NCBI RefSeq assembly: GCF_016106035.1
Contig: NZ_JADKPZ010000018.1
Coordinates: forward strand, 1-38,746
Length of the DNA stretch: 38,746 nucleotides
Source of the DNA: Arcobacter vandammei
GTDB lineage: Bacteria > Campylobacterota > Campylobacteria > Campylobacterales > Arcobacteraceae
Direction of reading: 5' to 3'
A program made the position numbers and the translations under genes. Positions within the stretch are counted from its first letter, which is position 1, and every line of letters begins with the position of its first letter. The notes under the pieces were generated by a model. That model saw only the letters and a program-made list of their open reading frames with translations, ran no database searches and was not told the origin of the DNA. This document shows, one piece after another, positions 19,301 to 26,980 of this stretch.

Positions 19301-21163
19301 TTTTGTTCTATTTAAAGTCAAAAAATGTTTATCTAAATCATCTTCATCAAATAATATTGGACAAAAAGCCTCAAGTTTTTCATCTCTTGCACCTCTTCCA
19401 GCTTCTTGTGCATAGTTTTCTAAACAATCAGATACTTCATAGTGTATTACATTTGTAATATTTGCTTTATCAACACCCATTCCAAAAGCAGTAGTTGCAA
19501 CAATTACATCAATACTATTTTCAATATAATCTTTTAAAATTTGCATTTTTATAGTTGAATCTAGTTTAGAGTGAAAAGATTTTACACTTTTATTTGTGTC
19601 TCTTTGTAGGTTTTGGGCAATTTCATCACACTTTTTTGTAGAGGTTGGAATATAGACTAATGTTGCACCATTGTGTTCATTTATTAGTTTTAAAAGGTCT
19701 AAATATTTATCTTTACTCTTTGATGATATTGCTTTATATTGTAGGTTTTTTCTTTCAGGAACTGCTAAATATTTGTTTAATTTTATACCTAAACCATCAA
19801 GAAAATAGTTTTCAATATCACTAATTACACTTGGTTTTGCTGTAGCAGTAAAACAAGAAATTGGAATAAAATCTTGAAAATTCTTTTTAGATATTAAATC
19901 TTTTATAAATTCACAAATATAAAAATAATCTTGCCTAAAATCATTTCCCCAAGTTGATAAACAGTGTGCTTCATCTATTACAAATCTTTCAATAAATCTA
20001 TTTTTTAATATTCCAAAAATTGTATTTGATCTTAGAGATTCAGGTGCAATATATAAAATATCAGCTTCACCATTTACAACATACTCTATAGATTCAGCTC
20101 TTTCAAGTGGACTCATAAAGCCACTTATTGCAACTGCCTTGTAGTTTGCAACTTTTTGATTAAAACTTTTTATATGGTCTTCAATAAGTGCTTGAAGTGG
20201 AGAGATTACAACTGTTAAACTTTTATAATGTTTTGCTTTATAAATTGCAGGTAACCAAAAGGTAAAAGTTTTTCCACCACCTGTTGGTAAAATTGCCAAA
20301 AAGGATTCATCATCTAAAGAAGCTTCAACTATCTCTCTTTGCGATAAGCTTGGATTTTCTAATAAATTTGCATTGAGTCTAGGAAATGGTCTAAATGAAC
20401 TTATTCCAAAAACTTCACTTGAGAAATCTATAAGTTTATCTTTTGCTATTTTTATATCAAAACAGAGTTCTTTTTGTATATCAACTATATTTGGAAATGT
20501 ATATAAAATTTTTGCAGGATGTGCTTTTATCTCTATATATGGAGTTAAAAGTGCTAAAATATAAGCTAATTCAACTCTATTTGAATTAATTAACTCTTTT
20601 AAATATTCGTGATTTCTTATACTTTTACTATGTTTTATTTTTATTAAAGAGTATAAATCTTCATTGTTTAGTTTTTCAAACTCAAAATAATCACTAATAT
20701 ATTTAAAAAAACCACTAAAATATATATTATCTTTCAAAAGTGAGTAAAATATATTTTTACTATCAACAGTTAAAGTTTTAAATTTCTCAAATAATTTATC
20801 TAAAAGTATTGAACTTATTTTAGAGTCTTCAACAGGATTATTACTAAAATCATCTTCACTTTTATAATCTTTTGGAAGACTATGTAGTGTTTTTTCATTA
20901 AACAAAAGAAGAGAAAGTGGTAGAGTATCAATAAAATTATATTTTGCTAAATCTTGTAAAATAGATGTATGTTTTAGAATTTTTAAATCAAAATCAATAA
21001 AATTGTGCCCACAAATAAAATCACTTTTACATAAAGATAAAAAATTTCTTAATTCAACTACATTTGTTGTTCTTAATTCACTATTTTTATAAACAGCCCC
21101 TAACTCTTTAATCTTATTTGTTGTTAATGATGCTTCAATATCACAAAATATTATATTTTTCAT
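16376..21163 (-). CDS. Triple fusion: DEDD exonuclease - RecQ helicase - UvrD/Rep helicase
   Basis: A 1595-residue protein with three nucleic-acid enzymes in one chain. Residues 1-125: DEDD-type 3'-5' exonuclease with D8 and E10 (FCDIEAS), HNFIDFD (D57, D59) and D113; the usual histidine five residues before D113 is asparagine. Residues about 270-620: RecQ-type superfamily 2 helicase with Walker A LPTGGGKT (292-299), DEAH (397-400), FTATA and the QEAGRGARD motif VI (586-594). Middle part: winged-helix-like region. Residues about 1040-1480: superfamily 1A helicase with AGPGSGKT (about 1049), DEYQD, GDDDQCIIGFNGA, STIHKSKGLEFD and VGMTRAKSEL. All helicase motifs look intact. Likely a DNA repair or recombination motor; a role against foreign DNA is possible but unproven. 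It follows the DUF2400 gene by 30 bases. Confidence 0.9.
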   Translation of the reverse strand: MKNIIFCDIEASLTTNKIKELGAVYKNSELRTTNVVELRNFLSLCKSDFICGHNFIDFDLKILKHTSILQDLAKYNFIDTLPLSLLLFNEKTLHSLPKDYKSEDDFSNNPVEDSKISSILLDKLFEKFKTLTVDSKNIFYSLLKDNIYFSGFFKYISDYFEFEKLNNEDLYSLIKIKHSKSIRNHEYLKELINSNRVELAYILALLTPYIEIKAHPAKILYTFPNIVDIQKELCFDIKIAKDKLIDFSSEVFGISSFRPFPRLNANLLENPSLSQREIVEASLDDESFLAILPTGGGKTFTFWLPAIYKAKHYKSLTVVISPLQALIEDHIKSFNQKVANYKAVAISGFMSPLERAESIEYVVNGEADILYIAPESLRSNTIFGILKNRFIERFVIDEAHCLSTWGNDFRQDYFYICEFIKDLISKKNFQDFIPISCFTATAKPSVISDIENYFLDGLGIKLNKYLAVPERKNLQYKAISSKSKDKYLDLLKLINEHNGATLVYIPTSTKKCDEIAQNLQRDTNKSVKSFHSKLDSTIKMQILKDYIENSIDVIVATTAFGMGVDKANITNVIHYEVSDCLENYAQEAGRGARDEKLEAFCPILFDEDDLDKHFLTLNRTKLTASEINSIFKVLKNCKSDVISKTAFEIAKEAGWDVEDSSFDYSTKIKTALLELEREGYINRKRNKTSFFADSIASKSMEKLHKKLENSDLSEDEKQRLVLVLQTIIGRGKPEAIQVDEIAHLLGYKKSEISLAINQLKQFELLGDNKDLSLEIRNSSLAIFEKTSKMELALFEYLKLLNVQKIRIRDLNEEINFLKISDKNESETIKQIIKSWSDRVNFIFSRVNREQDIWYYKIESLDFLKEKIEKRQLISRKILYELIKELDDKSSKEITFSLKKLFDSFNQEFKLDDIDKALLYMHHLKVIELLKGRFINYSPMIIHKEEKFLAKRKYTQSEYKQRLEQHYQTKVESIHIIGEYAKKLKNDGQKAKEFLKDYFTISYQSFKDKYKLIKERISKPITETRYNKIFKKMSIEQKQIIEDTKTKAIMILAGPGSGKTKVLVHKIASLLLTEDIKPEQFMMLTFSKSAKNEFKSRLNDLIGALSYDVEIQTFHSYALKLIARVANKNSNEVLQNAIVEATRQINEKELNLPHIAVLILDEYQDINEESFLFVKAIYNANEGDTKIIAVGDDDQCIIGFNGANIDYINRFKEEFSINENDKESFKQFELLCNFRSKKNIVEYSNEFIEKVTTRFKTNRLYSNSPNLGVVNVYSYISPNYINPLIELIKNDEKQENIAILAKTNEEVMDIYSKLHQNGVDAKFLIDREKFELKNIVELAEFNKILNEFIKNENSYKEIFFEKALQIIENRYKTSTNIELLYKIVDRFLTQSDDYFVSQWISYIEEIKLEDFDNYKKSILVSTIHKSKGLEFDKVYVIVDKNPKDDDEKRVYYVGMTRAKSELSILRQGKDIENKKEYINYFFDEKEYLKDEKIFTHIMSLSDIKLGVDSKKYGSKDIVAGENLTIEEGKYDNFILTKDSKIVAAFSNRFDELIKEKLSKGFVVKSCIVEYVVLWEDRENSKTLKHPLCKIVLTLID

Positions 21164-21193
21164 TTTATTCCCCTAGTTATTCTTCCTGCATAT

Positions 21194-21970
21194 TTATATA
21201 ATCTTCTCTTGCCCTAGCCTATATATTGCAAAATCGTATCTAATAGGGTCATTTTTATCAAACTCTTTTAATTTTTGTGTGATTTCAAGTGCTGATTTTA
21301 GATTATAAGTTCTGTTTTGTAAAAGTCCTAATTTCTGGCTTACTTTAAAAGTGTGAGTATCAAGAGGTAAAATCAGATCACTTTTAGAGACATTTTTCCA
21401 AAACCCTAAATCAAGATTATCATCTCGAACCATCCATCTTAAAAACATATTCCATCTTTTATATGGTGCATTGCTAGGTTTTATTAAGCCCTTTTTATCT
21501 CTTTTTAAAGCATTTCCAACTAAAAAATCAAATCCTTGAGAAGAGTGATTTGCCTTTTCTTTTATCTTTTGTATAGCAAAATCAATCCCTTCTAAAACAG
21601 AGTTTTCTTTTTTGTAACCTTGCAAAAAAAGCTCTTCAAGGCTACTTTCTTGTTTTATCTTTCTAAAAGCTTTAAAAACTGCTATAACATCGGCACTATT
21701 TTGAAATCTATAGTAGTGGTTTTTTAGATTTTCTTCTATCTCTTTTTCACTTTTATTTAAAAGCGAAAAATCCAAACTATCCAAAAATTTCACTATCAGT
21801 TTTGCATTTCCATAAGCAAACAAAGCACACAAAAGTATTGCAAAATCATCATCTTGTCTTTTTGCAACCATTAGAGGATCTGGTTTATCATAACTTAACT
21901 CAAAAGCACTATTTCTCTCATTTGCTTCAATATCCAAAAGCTCTTTTAATTCTATATCTTTTTTTGTCAT
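21194..21970 (-). CDS. DUF2400/TIGR02757 family protein
   Basis: A conserved bacterial family of unknown function; soluble, with no signal peptide. Recognisable stretches are LSYDKPDPLMVAKRQDDDFAILLCALFAYGNAK near the N-terminus, KRWNMFLRWMVRDDNLDLGFW, and LILPLDTHTFKVSQKLGL. The last two resemble the helix-hairpin-helix DNA glycosylase fold, where a conserved aspartate follows such a segment, so a DNA-related role is conceivable. The start is set at the ATG at 21970, which has AGGC five bases upstream; the upstream in-frame TTG at 22006 would add 12 residues with no ribosome binding site. It is directly upstream of the nuclease-helicase fusion on the same strand. Confidence 0.8.
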   Translation of the reverse strand: MTKKDIELKELLDIEANERNSAFELSYDKPDPLMVAKRQDDDFAILLCALFAYGNAKLIVKFLDSLDFSLLNKSEKEIEENLKNHYYRFQNSADVIAVFKAFRKIKQESSLEELFLQGYKKENSVLEGIDFAIQKIKEKANHSSQGFDFLVGNALKRDKKGLIKPSNAPYKRWNMFLRWMVRDDNLDLGFWKNVSKSDLILPLDTHTFKVSQKLGLLQNRTYNLKSALEITQKLKEFDKNDPIRYDFAIYRLGQEKII

Positions 21971-21994
21971 TTTTAGCCTATAAATTGTTTTGGG

Positions 21995-22000
21995 TATAAT
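21995..22000 (+). promoter_or_regulatory. -10 box of the SDR gene promoter
   Basis: TATAAT in GGGTATAATAGCC, 35 bases before the SDR ATG. A start near 22007 gives a 28-base leader. It lies just outside the 5' end of the divergent DUF2400 gene, supporting the shorter start chosen there. Confidence 0.5.
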
Positions 22001-22034
22001 AGCCAAAAATTAGTTAGGATGATTAAAAAATAAG

Positions 22035-22856
22035 ATGACAAATATATTAATAACTGGCTGTTCTAGTGGAATTGGGCTAGAAACTGCACTTTTTTTGAAA
22101 GAGAATAATATAAAAGTATATGCTAGTGCAAGAGAGCAAAAAGATGTACAAATGCTAAAAAATTTGGGTTTAAATGCCTTTAAAATTGATGTTAGAAATA
22201 AAGAAGAGATAGCTTTTGCTTTAAGTGAGATTTTAAAGCAAGACAAAAAACTAGATTGTGTTTTCAACAATGCAGGTTTTGGGCAACCAGCAGCTTTGGA
22301 AGATATAAGTGTTAAAGTTTTAAAAGAGCAATTTGATACAAATTTTTTTGGACTTCATGAACTTACAATTCAAGCTATGAAGATATTTAGAAGTCAAAAC
22401 TATGGAAAAATAATACAACATAGCTCTGTTTTAGGAATAATAAGCCTAAGATTTAGAGGAGCTTACAACTCTAGCAAATATGCTATTGAAGGACTTTGTG
22501 ATACTTTAAGACTAGAAACGGCAAATAGCAATATTTTTATAAGCACTATAAACACAGGTCCTGTTACTTCAAAATTTAGAGAAAATTCACTAAGAAATTT
22601 CAAAAAACATATAGATATAGAAAATAGTTTTTGGAAAAGTTCTTATGAAAAAGAGTTAAAAGCAAGGCTTGAAAGTAGCGATAATAAAGGAGCTTTTACA
22701 CTTCCACCAAAAAGTGTAGCCAAAGTTGTTTTAAAAATATTAAAAAGTCCTAAGCCAAAACCAAGATATTATGTTACAAAAGCAACATATATTTTAGGTT
22801 TTGCAAAAAGAGTTTTAAGTCAAAAATGGCTAGATAAATTGCTAGTTAAAATCTAA
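22035..22856 (+). CDS. Short-chain dehydrogenase/reductase (classical SDR)
   Basis: A 273-residue NAD(P)-dependent oxidoreductase. It shows the cofactor motif TGCSSGIG (7-14), NNAG (78-81), the catalytic serine in HSSVLG (S130/S131), and YNSSK with Y144 and K148. Cys at position 9 and Ser at 10-11 of the loop and the length fit the retinol-dehydrogenase-like group often annotated only as SDR oxidoreductase. The substrate cannot be told from sequence. It stands alone on the plus strand and its 3' end overlaps the converging permease gene by four bases. Confidence 0.88.
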   Translation: MTNILITGCSSGIGLETALFLKENNIKVYASAREQKDVQMLKNLGLNAFKIDVRNKEEIAFALSEILKQDKKLDCVFNNAGFGQPAALEDISVKVLKEQFDTNFFGLHELTIQAMKIFRSQNYGKIIQHSSVLGIISLRFRGAYNSSKYAIEGLCDTLRLETANSNIFISTINTGPVTSKFRENSLRNFKKHIDIENSFWKSSYEKELKARLESSDNKGAFTLPPKSVAKVVLKILKSPKPKPRYYVTKATYILGFAKRVLSQKWLDKLLVKI

Positions 22857-23647
22857 ACTAGCTCTTTTTTATTTGCCATATTTTGTAAATAATCACTTAT
22901 TTGTATCAAACAAAAAGTTATTATAAAAATCATAAGCCCTGGGAAAAAGCTAAGGTGCCAAGCAATATCAATAACAGCTTTCCCATCGCTTAAAATACTT
23001 CCCCAACTCATTTGTGGTGGGTTTACTCCAAGACCCAAAAAAGATAGTCCAGATTCAGCCAAAATAGCACCAGCAACTCCAAATGAAAAAGAGATTAAGA
23101 ATATTGGAGCTAAAAGAGGAGCGAAATATTTTAAAATAATTTTTATTTTACTTACATCTGTTATATTTAAAATCTTTATAAAAGGCTTATTTGAAAGAGC
23201 AAAACTCTCACTTCTTATCATTCTTGACATTCCCATCCAGCCTGTTATTGAGATAACAAGAATTAAAATAACACTATTTGCTTCAATATATGAAACCAAA
23301 GCTAAAAGAAGAAAAAAAGTAGGAAAAGTAAGAAACAAATCAATAATTATTGTAATAGTTTTATCTACATTTCCTTTAAAATATCCAGCAGTTATTCCAA
23401 TAATTAGCCCTAAAAAAGAAGAGAAAGAAGCAGCCAAAAAACCAATAATAAGTGAAGTTTGTCCACCTTCTAAAACTCTTGCAAAAACATCTCGCCCTAG
23501 CCTATCTGTTCCCATAATATGTTCAAAAGAGGGAGCTAAAAGAATTTTATTTGGGTTTAAATCATAAGGTGAAACCGTATAAAATAGTGGAACTATAAAC
23601 ATAGATAAAGAGATAAAAATCAATAAACCTAAATAAAATCTAAACAT
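22853..23647 (-). CDS. ABC transporter permease, DppC/OppC type
   Basis: A 264-residue inner-membrane permease with six predicted helices. The family hallmark at the N-terminus (FEHIMGTDRLGRDVFARVLEG) and the EAA-type loop (GAILAESGLSFLGLGVNPPQMSWGSIL) place it in the peptide/nickel uptake group. The partner permease, ATPases and binding protein are absent from the window; instead it closes the run fthC-rny-rsmD, starting one base after the rsmD stop. Substrate (peptides, nickel or other) is therefore open. The sequence looks intact, so it presumably pairs with components encoded elsewhere. Confidence 0.88.
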   Translation of the reverse strand: MFRFYLGLLIFISLSMFIVPLFYTVSPYDLNPNKILLAPSFEHIMGTDRLGRDVFARVLEGGQTSLIIGFLAASFSSFLGLIIGITAGYFKGNVDKTITIIIDLFLTFPTFFLLLALVSYIEANSVILILVISITGWMGMSRMIRSESFALSNKPFIKILNITDVSKIKIILKYFAPLLAPIFLISFSFGVAGAILAESGLSFLGLGVNPPQMSWGSILSDGKAVIDIAWHLSFFPGLMIFIITFCLIQISDYLQNMANKKELV

Positions 23648-24241
23648 TTAAACCGTATAACTATAATATGATAGTGAACTTTTTCCAAATTTTCTAGTTT
23701 TTTCTAAAGAAAATTTACCTAAAGTTTGTGGAACTTCAAGCTTTGAAACATGCTCAACTATTATTTTAAAAATATTATCTGTTTCAATATTTGAAATCAT
23801 TCTAAATGATTTTTCATAAATATCTTCCATTCCATCTCTAAAATCAAAAGGTGGATCTACATATAAAACTATCTCCTCTTTTGAGTTTTTCAAAAATTCC
23901 AAAATAACAGGAGTTTGTACAAAAGCATTTCCTTGGATAGTTTGGCATTTTTCAATATTTATACTTTTACAATTTTTAAGAAGTATAGAGTAAGAGTTTT
24001 TATCAAGTTCTATAAAATAAGCTCTTTTTGCTCCCCTACTAATTGCCTCAAGTCCAATAGAACCGCTTCCTGCAAAAGATTCAATAAAGATTTTATCAAT
24101 TATATCAAACTGCAAAACATTAAAAACTGACTCTTTAAGCATTGCTTTTGAACTTCTTGTAACATCAAGGCTTGGAAGCTCCAAAACCTTACCTTTGTAC
24201 TCTCCTGCTATTATTTTTGTTGTTGGCTTTTGTTCTTTCAT
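23648..24241 (-). CDS. rsmD: 16S rRNA (guanine966-N2)-methyltransferase RsmD
   Basis: Methylates G966 of 16S rRNA using S-adenosylmethionine during late small-subunit assembly. The 197 residues hold the family features: IIAGEYKGKVLELP near the start, RSSKAMLKESVFNVL (RNA-binding region), the SAM loop ESFAGSGSIGLEAISRGAK (54-72) and the catalytic DPPF (129-132) in YVDPPFDFRDG. Starts 21 bases after rny with an AAGGC site; its stop abuts the permease start. Confidence 0.93.
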   Translation of the reverse strand: MKEQKPTTKIIAGEYKGKVLELPSLDVTRSSKAMLKESVFNVLQFDIIDKIFIESFAGSGSIGLEAISRGAKRAYFIELDKNSYSILLKNCKSINIEKCQTIQGNAFVQTPVILEFLKNSKEEIVLYVDPPFDFRDGMEDIYEKSFRMISNIETDNIFKIIVEHVSKLEVPQTLGKFSLEKTRKFGKSSLSYYSYTV

Positions 24242-24262
24242 TTTTTTGCCTTTTTTTGTGGA

Positions 24263-25807
24263 TTATCTAGCATAGCTTTCAGCTCTTAACTCTCTTATTA
24301 CATTGATTTTTATCTCACCTGGATATTGAACTTTCTCTTCTATCTCTTTTGCTATTTCAGTTGCTAATAGTACTGCTTCATCGTCATTTACAAGCTCTGC
24401 ATTTACAATAACTCGCACTTCACGTCCTGCATTTATAGCATAAGCATTTGTAACTCCAACCTTACTTGTAGTTATATTTTCAATCTCTTCAACTCTTTTT
24501 AGGAAGCTTTCAAGAACTTCTCTTCTAGCTCCTGGTCTAGCTGCACTTAGGGAATCAGCTGCACAAACAGCTGCACTTTCTACATTTATAGGTTCTTGAT
24601 GACCATGATGAGCATAAATTGCATTTATTACAGTTTCACACTCTCCAAATCTCTCACAAATTTCAGCTCCTAAATCAACATGGCTTCCTGGTGCTTCGTG
24701 AGTTAGAGCTTTTCCAATATCGTGCATAATTCCAGCTCTTCTTGCTAAAATTGCATCTCCACCCATTTGAGCGGCAATAAGTCCTGCTAAATGTGCAACT
24801 TCAAGAGTATGAGCTAGTGCATTTTGTCCGTAACTTGCTCTATATCTTAATCTTCCAACAAGTTTTATAAGCTCTGGGTGCATAGATTTTATTCCTAGTT
24901 CCATAACCACATCTTCACCCTCTTTTTGAATATTCTTATCAAATTCTGCTTTTACTTTTTTGTAAATCTCTTCAATTCTTGCAGGTTGAATTCTTCCATC
25001 TTCAAGTAGTTCTTGAATAGTTTTTGTAGCAATTGCCCTTCTATATAGATTAAAAGATGAGATAGTTATTGTATTTGGAGTATCATCAATGATAATATCA
25101 ACTCCTAAAAGCATCTCAAGGGCTTTAATATTTCGTCCCTCTTTTCCAATAATTTTCCCTTTTGTCTCTTCATCATTTAAAGGAATATTATTTATAAGCC
25201 TTTCAGCTGCAAACTCTCCTGCATATCTTGTAACTGCTTGAGATAAAATATTATTTACCTCTTGTTTTGAGTTTTGCTCTGCTAGTTTATATTTTTTTCT
25301 AAAAATAGATGAAATTTCAGCTCTTGAATCCTCTTCTACTTTTTTTAACATCAACTCTTTAGCTTCACTTTTTGTAAGTCCACTTGCATTTTCAAGGATT
25401 TTTATAGCTTCAAGAGTTTTTTGCTCGTAAGTTCTTTTTTGCTCTTCAATACCATCTTTTAAAATAGATATTTTTCTATTATTTTCACTTATCTCTTCTT
25501 TCTCTTTTTTGATAAGTCTTAGCTCATTTTCAAGATGTTCATTTAGATCTTTCTCTTTTTTTTCTATCTTAAAGAGCATTGTTTCATACTCTTTTCTAGC
25601 ACTTTTGAACTCTCTATCACACTCTACTTTTGCCTTTAATTGAGCATCTTTTAAAGCAACTTCAGCTTCATGCTCAATTATTTTTGCTTTTGCTTTTGCC
25701 TGTTCAATAAAGACTTCAAACTTTGCTTTATTTATTTTTTTAGAAACAAACAAAGTAATTATTGAACCAAAAAGTCCAGCAACTACAACTATTATCATAT
25801 TTTCCAT
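24263..25807 (-). CDS. rny: Ribonuclease Y
   Basis: Membrane-anchored endoribonuclease that starts mRNA decay. The 514 residues comprise an N-terminal membrane helix (about 3-20), a long charged coiled coil (25-190), a KH RNA-binding domain (GKEGRNIKALEMLLGVDI, about 215-235) and an HD metal-dependent phosphohydrolase domain (HTLEVAHLAGLIAAQ and RRAGIMHDIGKA, about 335-370, with H and D ligands intact). It begins seven bases after the folate cyclo-ligase stop, with GATAGG as ribosome binding site, and precedes rsmD, giving an RNA-metabolism pair. Confidence 0.96.
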   Translation of the reverse strand: MENMIIVVVAGLFGSIITLFVSKKINKAKFEVFIEQAKAKAKIIEHEAEVALKDAQLKAKVECDREFKSARKEYETMLFKIEKKEKDLNEHLENELRLIKKEKEEISENNRKISILKDGIEEQKRTYEQKTLEAIKILENASGLTKSEAKELMLKKVEEDSRAEISSIFRKKYKLAEQNSKQEVNNILSQAVTRYAGEFAAERLINNIPLNDEETKGKIIGKEGRNIKALEMLLGVDIIIDDTPNTITISSFNLYRRAIATKTIQELLEDGRIQPARIEEIYKKVKAEFDKNIQKEGEDVVMELGIKSMHPELIKLVGRLRYRASYGQNALAHTLEVAHLAGLIAAQMGGDAILARRAGIMHDIGKALTHEAPGSHVDLGAEICERFGECETVINAIYAHHGHQEPINVESAAVCAADSLSAARPGARREVLESFLKRVEEIENITTSKVGVTNAYAINAGREVRVIVNAELVNDDEAVLLATEIAKEIEEKVQYPGEIKINVIRELRAESYAR

Positions 25808-25814
25808 TTAAAAC

Positions 25815-26351
25815 CTATCCCGTAATTATATAATCTGCTTCTATATCGTAATTATCACTTAAAATTTTTTTACTCTTACAAAGTACTAATTGAGTAAAAA
25901 CTATTGTAGGTTTATATTTCAATCTATAAAAAAATCTATCGTACATTCCTTTACCAAAGCCAATTCGCTTATTTAAACAATCAACTCCAACAATAGGAAC
26001 AATTGCTAAATCTATCTTTTTTGCTTTTAAAAAAGAGTTTTTTGGCTCATAAATACCAAATTTCTTCTTTTCCAAAGGAAGTCTATATTTCACCATTTTA
26101 AAGCTATCATCTTGCATAAAAGGGACATAAATATCCTTTTTTGCTCTTCTTAATTCTAAAATCAATGGCTTAATATTTACTTCTAGTTCCAAAGGAATAA
26201 ACAACAAAATATTGTTTGCACCCTCTTTTCTTATAATATTTTTTAATTTTTCTACAATTTTTTTACTTTTTGAATACATTTGTATAGATGAATAAAATTT
26301 CAATCTTTTTATACTTGATATTCTAAAATCACTTTTGTGATTTGTGTTCAT
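25815..26351 (-). CDS. fthC: 5-formyltetrahydrofolate cyclo-ligase
   Basis: Converts 5-formyl-tetrahydrofolate to 5,10-methenyl-tetrahydrofolate with ATP, returning it to the active one-carbon pool. The 178-residue protein is of normal family size, begins with a basic region (FRISSIKRLK) and carries the signature GFGKGMYDR (131-139), which binds phosphate and magnesium, plus FGIYEPK (98-104). GAGG precedes the ATG. First gene of the minus-strand run with rny, rsmD and the permease; divergent from the TlpA-type gene. Confidence 0.88.
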   Translation of the reverse strand: MNTNHKSDFRISSIKRLKFYSSIQMYSKSKKIVEKLKNIIRKEGANNILLFIPLELEVNIKPLILELRRAKKDIYVPFMQDDSFKMVKYRLPLEKKKFGIYEPKNSFLKAKKIDLAIVPIVGVDCLNKRIGFGKGMYDRFFYRLKYKPTIVFTQLVLCKSKKILSDNYDIEADYIITG

Positions 26352-26364
26352 ATTTAAGCCTCAC

Positions 26365-26385
26365 TTAGGTAAAATCACTACCTAA
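26365..26385. repeat. 7-bp inverted repeat between divergent fthC and tlpA-type genes
   Basis: TTAGGTA (26365-26371) and TACCTAA (26379-26385) are perfect arms around seven bases, in the 61-base divergent intergenic region. The first arm overlaps a possible -10 box TAAAAT (26370-26375) for the plus-strand gene, so a shared operator is conceivable. No known regulator is assigned. Confidence 0.35.
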
Positions 26386-26412
26386 TGAACAATTTTATCT
26401 AAAGGAATTAAA

Positions 26413-26970
26413 ATGAAGTTTAAAACTTTAGCATTTTTCTCAATTTTATCAATTTTATTTTTTTCAGCTTGTGATTCTAAAGATAAGAAACAAGATGAAA
26501 ACAAAGTAAAAATTGAGCAAAATGTACTAAAATCAGATTTTATGCTAAATACCCTAAATGGCGATATTATAGAGCTTAAAACAGATACAAATAGCATAAA
26601 TATCAAAAACTATGAAAATAAAATAGTTGTTTTAAACTTCTTTGCCTCTTGGTGTCCTGCTTGTAAGATTGAAATTCCAGCACTTATAAGATTACAAAAT
26701 GAGTATAAAAATGATTTAGTTGTACTTTCTGTTTTACTTGAAGAGTTTAAAAGCGATGAAGAAATTAAAGCTTTTGTAAAAGAGTTTGGAATTAATTATA
26801 ACATTACTATTGGTGGAGAGAATTTTGATTTAGCGAAAGCTGTTGGTGGAATAAAATCTATTCCAACAACTTTTATTATAGATAAACATGGAAAAATATA
26901 TCAAAAAATTCAGGGTTTAGCACCTTATGAGATGATAGAAATTGATATTAAAAAAGTTTTAGAAAAGTAG
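26413..26970 (+). CDS. TlpA-like thioredoxin-fold lipoprotein
   Basis: A 185-residue lipoprotein: signal peptide with lipobox FSAC, lipidated C20, followed by DSKDKK. The thioredoxin-like domain has the redox motif WCPAC (W80, C81, C84) and the cis-proline loop IPTTFIIDKHG. Such proteins reduce disulfides in the periplasm, often apocytochrome c cysteines or specific partners. AAAGGA precedes the ATG; ftsY follows after 10 bases, so they share a transcript. Confidence 0.9.
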   Translation: MKFKTLAFFSILSILFFSACDSKDKKQDENKVKIEQNVLKSDFMLNTLNGDIIELKTDTNSINIKNYENKIVVLNFFASWCPACKIEIPALIRLQNEYKNDLVVLSVLLEEFKSDEEIKAFVKEFGINYNITIGGENFDLAKAVGGIKSIPTTFIIDKHGKIYQKIQGLAPYEMIEIDIKKVLEK

Positions 26971-26980
26971 TAGGGGAAAT

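Noticed and set aside
21971-22006. Upstream TTG start for the DUF2400 gene
   Set aside because: It has no ribosome binding site and would add 12 residues running into the probable promoter; the ATG at 21970 is better placed.
22019-22033. Four-codon frame (MIKK) just before the SDR gene
   Set aside because: Its ATG directly abuts the AGG with no spacing, and AT-rich leaders produce such frames by chance.
22010-22270. Minus-strand frame of 86 codons opposite the SDR gene
   Set aside because: It lies over the conserved cofactor-binding region of the SDR gene and its hydrophobic translation is a by-product of the opposite codons.
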